A stretch of DNA of 64,000 nt from Paulownia fortunei. Lineage: Eukaryota; Streptophyta; Magnoliopsida; Lamiales; Paulowniaceae. The notes beneath the pieces are model-generated. The model was not told where the DNA came from. It searched no databases and saw only the letters and a program-made list of their open reading frames with translations. The translations under genes were made by a program, and so were the position numbers. The stretch lies in NCBI GenBank assembly GCA_019321725.1, contig CM033110.1:21879278-21943277 (forward strand). Reading direction: 5' to 3'. Shown here piece after piece: positions 58,893 to 64,000 of this stretch; within the stretch, counting starts at the first letter, position 1; each line of letters begins with the position of its first letter.

Positions 58893-60923
58893 TATGTGAA
58901 GGCCACTTTGGCAAAAACAAAAAAGAAAACAACATAAAGTGACAGTTAAAAATATTTTTTCTCTTTCTATTTTCTTATAATGTTCCATGATCTTCTTATA
59001 TCAGAAATAACAATAGTTTCAGAAACAAATTATATTATTACAATTGAATATCAAATCAAAATTTAAACCATTGAGATATAATGGATAATAAAAAATACTA
59101 TCAATAATAAAAAATATCAAAATTTAAATACCATATTTTTTGAGGTCCTAGGGATAAAAACGGGATTTGAACCCAGGACTTACCCCATCCCTATTAACTA
59201 TAAATATTAAAATATAAATATCATTTTTTTTAGATACAAAGAATGATAGTTGAGCGGATTTAAATCCGAACTCATTCTAAAATCGTTCTACTTGAGACAG
59301 GTTTTGAAATTTTATTTTCAACTCGCCTTGCCCTGTCCGAACCTGTCTTGTTTATTTTTTCGTTTAAATTTATTATATATATTTATGTGATATTTTTTAA
59401 AAAATATTTTTTTAGAAAAATTTAGTTTATTATTTTTAAATTTTTTATTTTTAAAAAATTAATAAAATAGATCTATTGAGTCTAATATATTGGGGTTAGG
59501 TCCATGTTCAAATCTGAATTTTAAAAATTACGACGAAACAAGGTTTTGAATTTGATCAAAATCACATTGTTCTCGTCTCTATGGATCGTAGAGCTCACTA
59601 TTTAAAATAAGAATTTTAGGAGAAGGAGAATATTGAAAGAATACATTTAGTGGGGCATGTGAGGTTGAACTAAGCCCATATTGAAAGAAATTCACACATT
59701 TTTGTTTTGTTTATTTGTTTTCAGATGAGAAGTATCGAAGAAGAAGCCCGTATTGAAAGAAATTCACACGCTTTTTTTTTTTTCGTTTATTTGTTTTCAG
59801 ATGAGGAGTAACGAAGAAGAGAAGGGAATGAATTTGATCCTAATCTTAAATTCACACTCATTTTTCTTATGACAACCTCAACACTTATTCTCCCCACCTT
59901 TGTTAGTTCGTTTGCTTCCTCGGCCATCAAATTTGTCGAAATGCCTTTTTCAGTCTCTTCCCATCAAAGATGCGCTGCGAGCCCACTTCATGAGTCGCAT
60001 CTCTCTAAACTCGCATAAATGCGTATGAAAATTGTGCCCCGAGTGATTTAGGTGCTCTCGAAATCCCATTTAGAGTACGAGGAACTGTACGAATTTAAGG
60101 TCACAAAATTTATAGTAATAATTATAGATGAAATTTCATATTTATTAAAAGAACATTACTATTTTTTGTATGAACCCAAAATAACATCCACAAAGTATTA
60201 TACTTAACAATTACAACCAGTTTGTCAAAAAAGTTTCAAACGTTTCATCAATTATCATTTTTATTTTTTGGAAATTATCATTGGCACTTATACTTAATGC
60301 TCACAAAAAATATGGGGCGTCGCCAAATTGCCTTATAAAAAATAAGTAATTCATAGTTAAACAATTTTAGTTTACTACTAACACATTAATATCAATCATA
60401 TTAAATATCTTCCATCAAAAGTGGACAAATGACGGCGAATATTTTGTTATTAAAAATTAAAGTTCTAAATTCTAAAAGTACAAAAATTTGAATTCAAGCG
60501 TATTTATCTCACCATGTTGATATTAGTATTAAAAATATTGCTATAATAATATAATTATCACTATATTTTATTTTATTTTATAGCAAAAACAATATTTCTT
60601 CAATATAAATGAGAAGCTACAATCTCAAGCATTTAATGAAGTTATTATGGGTTCATTTAAAAGAAAGAGAAAAGATTAGTGTGAAATCTGGATGTAATGA
60701 TTGGGAATCAAACAAGGTGGAACTTTCCATGGCAGTGCCAGCCATGTAAGAAAGGGTAAATTAGGAAACCTCTAGTAAATGAAGAGGCTTGGAAGGAAAA
60801 CCATTCGTTGGAGAATTAGCATGGAAACAGCAAAGCAACAAAAAAGGAATCCTTACTTTCAAGTTCTGCCCTTCTGGGCCTCTTCTGTAACACAATTTGC
60901 ACTCTTCAAATCTAATCTCCCTG
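58893..60923. other. AT-rich intergenic region with repeat remnants
   Basis: At 59168-59180 the minus strand reads GGGTTCAAATCCC, a tRNA B-box-like motif that may mark an old SINE; no matching A box is clear. A tandem duplication lies at 59673-59820. The interval 59830-60080 is less AT-rich but has no long frame. The GLUTAMINE DUMPER promoter occupies the right end. Confidence 0.5.
59673..59820. repeat. Tandem duplication, period about 72-76 bp
   Basis: Two copies begin AGCCCATATTGAAAGAAATT (59673) and AGCCCGTATTGAAAGAAATT (59745) and share 'TTTATTTGTTTTCAGATGA' and 'CGAAGAAGA' at their ends. They differ by a few substitutions and a longer T run in copy 2, so the duplication is recent but not identical. 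Confidence 0.85.
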
Positions 60924-60963
60924 CATATATATATACATATATATACACACACACACACACACA
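60924..60963 (+). promoter_or_regulatory. TATA-rich core promoter and (CA)n leader of the GDU gene
   Basis: CATATATATATACATATATATA (60923-60944) passes directly into a CA dinucleotide run (60945-60962), 60-100 bases upstream of the ATG. The spacing suits a TATA region, which would place the CA repeat at or near the transcription start. Confidence 0.5.
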
Positions 60964-61024
60964 ACCACCCTCGTTTCACAGCACAATCTAACAAAAAATC
61001 AGAGAGAAGAAATATAACAAAGAG

Positions 61025-61357
61025 ATGACGCCGAAAGTCCAACACCCCATCACCCCGGCCGCCCCCGCCCCCGCCCCCGCCCCAGATGGTGGCGGATTTC
61101 GGTGGTGGAATTCGCCGATTCCTTTCATCATCGGTGGTGTGGCTCTCATGTTGGGAGTCATACCCGTGGCATTGATACTTCTAGCTTTCTCTTACAGCAA
61201 ATCCTCTGAATCCTCGAATGGAAAATCGGGAAACCCTGTGCACGATATACAGCCAGAAATGGAGCCCAGAGTAGTCGTGATCATGGCCGGAGAAACTAAC
61301 CCCACCCACCTTGCAAAACCAATCGCCGCTATTAATGGACGCAGTGAAGAAGTTTAA
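61025..61357 (+). CDS. GDU: GLUTAMINE DUMPER family protein (110 aa)
   Basis: Small plant-specific membrane protein that promotes amino-acid export; Arabidopsis GDU1 overexpression causes glutamine secretion, and GDU1 is ubiquitinated by LOG2. Intronless, 110 residues. A Pro/Ala-rich N-terminus (residues 8-20) is followed by the family motif 'WWNSPIPFIIGG', one membrane helix (about 34-57), a polar linker and the diagnostic VIMAG box (85-89, in 'PRVVVIMAGETNPTHLAKP'). Length is at the short end for the family, as GDU1 has a longer acidic tail. The start at 61025 is the first ATG after an A-rich leader. Which GDU paralogue this is cannot be decided. Confidence 0.92.
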   Translation: MTPKVQHPITPAAPAPAPAPDGGGFRWWNSPIPFIIGGVALMLGVIPVALILLAFSYSKSSESSNGKSGNPVHDIQPEMEPRVVVIMAGETNPTHLAKPIAAINGRSEEV

Positions 61358-63056
61358 TCTGTTTCATGCTCAACATATACATATGATTATGGCTACTATT
61401 TTTAGTTAATTTAAGTTGCTTAATTAGTTGTATAATCTGATAGGGACGATGTAGTTTTTCATATAATTCTTGTTTTGTATAAAGAAATGGTTTTTGTGAT
61501 ATTCAGTACAAATTTGAAGTTCCTAGTTCTTACCATATTAGTTTCTTCCTGTTTTTGTAGGGATATTCGATTAATTATTTGCACACATTAACTATGAATT
61601 ATGTATTTCATTTCAAGATTTTCAAGGTTTCGGATATGGCAATAAGGCATAATAGAGACATTTCATGCTGAAAATCAAAAGTTTAAGGAAGATTCAAGAA
61701 TGTAATGAGGCCGGCCGGCCCAAACACGACCCAAAACCAAACAGGCTTTGTGGCCTTATGCTACGCATGAACGCACATACCCCTTAGCATCATGAAAATT
61801 GTGCTGTATCAGATATATTGCTGTGATCCAAACTAGATCGACAAAACAATTGGATCTTTAAAAATATTAACATCAATACGTCTCATTTTTAATGAAATAA
61901 AAAATATTTTTTTATATAAAATCTGTTCAGTGAATGAAAATTTATAAAAAAATTATTAAGATGCGCTGTGTATATATATTCGTTTATATATAAAAAAATT
62001 ATATATAATCTGTCAAGCTTTCATGTATAAAGAAGATCGAAGTAAAAGTTACGAGTCTTGCGAAAGAATTAAGAAAGACCCATTAGATCTTAAGAAAAAG
62101 ACCGCCAGCTTGACAAGAAAATCTTCTTTGTGGGGTCAAAATCAACGACAATTGGACAATCTAGTGACATCTATTTAGTCTGGTGCTAATCCAAATTGTT
62201 CTTTCTTCAAAGCTCTGGGGATTAGGTTGTCTGCAAAGAAATCAGCTATTTCTTTTCACACCCAGCTAAAATTTCCCCAAATTTCCCGTAATATAGGAAC
62301 GATGTCCCTTGTTTAAGTTGTACAAGAAACAAGAATTATCCCTAAATAATGGGTATCAAGCACTAGATTTCCCAGTTGATGATGTAATGACCCAAACAAA
62401 CACAGTATAATAACTTGCATAACTTACTTATAAACTGTAGCTTATATATATATATATATACATATATTAATCACCACTTATTAAGAGTGGGTAGTAGTAA
62501 CTCATGAATCATATTCCTCCCTTCTTTATCCATATTTCAGGATTTAAATTTAAAAAATATATATTTATATATATTTCTTCCATAAATGAATCACTAAATA
62601 ATAATTAATTATAACACATAGCCCCATCATATGATGCTTGTGGAGTAAAAAGAATAATATTACGTGGTGCGATATGATTAAGGAACTATGTCATATTTTT
62701 TTCTTCCAAATGAGTCAACATAATCATTTTGGAAAGAAACACTATATCGCATTCTATGGGCACAAGCACGACGAATTTGCTGGACTACACTTTGTTTAGG
62801 CTGCTTCTTTTCCTTTTTTGTCACTAAAAGGGTAATAACTCATTCTTAAAAAGGCTCTATAGAGGATATATGAACCAAGACTGCTAATGAAGTTTTATTC
62901 ACGCGAAAAAATTGGGGCTTCAATATAATTTTGGGATTGAATTCTACAGATTTGTAGGTATTTATCTACTTTGATAACAGTTTGTTTACTTTAAATATGT
63001 ATTTTGATTTAAAAACATCGGTTTTTAATTTAATTTGTTTACGATGTCTTTGATTT
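61358..63056. other. Intergenic, no gene recognised
   Basis: GDU 3' UTR and AT-rich spacer with a (TA)n run at 62443-62461. The segment 62030-62340 is less AT-rich but shows no coding frame. Confidence 0.6.
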
Positions 63057-63501
63057 TACAATAAAAAAAAATAAAAGTGATAAAATATTTAGTAACAATA
63101 TCAAAATTATTACTAACAATATATATTAAATGACAATAATTATTTTGCCACAAAATAGTGATTTTCACAAATTTAATAATAATAACAATTACGTCTAAAT
63201 TATCACGATTAATATAGTGGCACAAATATAATAATAACTCATTTGCAATATAAATATTGTCATAAATTATTTCAACAATATTTGTTATCACTATATATGT
63301 ATTATTAATATTAACAGTGACAACTGACAATTTATACACAATATTTTGTCACTATAGTTAATAATAATAATAATTTATACACAATTTTTATCATTATTAA
63401 ATTTATGTGAATCATTATGGTATTAAATAATTATATACCATTAGTGGTGATTTGATATTATCATTTAATATATTATTACTAGCATTTTTTTTCTCGTAAT
63501 A
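63057..63501. mobile_element. MITE-like inverted-repeat element
   Basis: The left end (TTACAATAAAAAAAAATAAA, about 63056) resembles the reverse complement of the right end (ATTACGAGAAAAAAAATGCT, ending about 63500). The interior is almost pure A/T with dispersed GTGACAA/TTGTCAC and TAGTGG/CACTA words, typical of plant MITE families. No clear target-site duplication; no coding capacity. The 104-residue minus-strand frame inside is A/T-driven and not a gene. Confidence 0.4.
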
Positions 63502-64000
63502 TATATTGATGCAATAACTAATGTAATCTATAGTCTATTTAAAAAAGGAGAAAATTTGAAAAAGGGTGCGATTTTTACGTCAGAGACAACGAGGATGATA
63601 CCTAATTAAAGCATGCTGGGGCCAGAAAGAAAGCTTGAAATTAATTATTTTCATGGAGTGACTTGATAAGAATGACAGCTAATTAGGCAAGGATAATTTA
63701 AGCTGGCTTCTTTTTCCTGCTCCTGTTTTGGTATTAGCCAACTGTATTTGAGAAAAAGGGCAAAAAATGGATTAGGTTGATTAAATTTGTGGCGTCTCGG
63801 GCATGTATTTTTGCTGAAGACAGAATGATTGAGGTGGTTGAAAAGGTTGGTTTCAAACAGACAACTGAGTAAGTAAAAAGGGTTATCTGTTGCATTTATT
63901 TGTGGCAAATTAGTCTAAATGTGGCTGCAATTTTCCCATCAATCAACTTGATTTAGTGGAAGACATGTATTATTGGAATTTAAATTCTCCACAACTCTTT
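63502..64000. other. Intergenic to window end
   Basis: No gene recognised. A frame at 63651-63908 (-) has no detectable similarity. Confidence 0.5.

Noticed and set aside
59168..59180. GGGTTCAAATCCC on the minus strand as a tRNA gene
   Set aside because: Only a B-box-like motif is present; acceptor stem, D arm and anticodon arm cannot be folded. At most a SINE remnant.
63025..63339. 104-codon minus-strand open frame
   Set aside because: Composition is Ile/Asn/Tyr-dominated from A/T-only DNA inside a MITE-like repeat.

Overview
The window is nuclear DNA of a flowering plant. It is AT-rich, its genes carry GT-AG introns, and nearly every recognisable product belongs to a plant family: SAMDC with its conserved uORF, a CONSTANS-like factor, GLUTAMINE DUMPER, a NIK-type LRR kinase, P-class PPR proteins, an inactive chloroplast FtsH and a KIN/LEA protein. 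A eudicot is clear; an asterid is my guess from protein resemblance. No organelle DNA, CRISPR or retrotransposon gag/pol reading frame was seen.

Layout, left to right: a possible first exon running off the left edge (141-186, -); a DUF1262 gene (2265-3638, -); a decayed fragment of a cofactor-independent phosphoglycerate mutase (4330-4744, -); a 1.23 kb terminal-inverted-repeat element (5148-6377); proline dehydrogenase (8590-10651, +); FTSHI3 (12658-16443, -); a MITE-like repeat (19506-20232); S-adenosylmethionine decarboxylase with tiny and conserved uORFs (about 21205-24007, +); a possible 50-residue membrane ORF (24784-24936, -); a PPR gene like At5g38730 (27446-29212, +); a KIN/LEA gene (31723-32330, +); a second PPR gene like At3g02490 (33895-35850, +); a gene-poor 7.5 kb; a NIK-like receptor kinase (43331-46212, +); MED18 (47449-49471, +); a CONSTANS-like gene lacking B-box 1 (52174-53899, +); about 7 kb of AT-rich spacer; and a GLUTAMINE DUMPER gene (61025-61357, +).

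The genes are independent single transcription units. Several share a stress, polyamine or proline theme (ProDH, SAMDC, KIN/LEA), but I infer no joint pathway from position. The order resembles the ancestral segment now split in Arabidopsis between At3g02380-At3g02490 and At5g15840-At5g16000, with ProDH and one PPR matching neighbours near At5g38710-At5g38730.

The most important reading result is that three otherwise intact genes (DUF1262, ProDH, SAMDC) are each broken by exactly one missing base in or beside a short G or C run. Supplying one base in each gives family-typical lengths (390, 486 and 360 residues). This looks more like consensus error in the assembly than real gene loss. The most interesting protein-level observation is the CONSTANS-like gene whose first B-box is removed in frame while B-box 2, the CCT domain and the C-terminal VP motif are intact.
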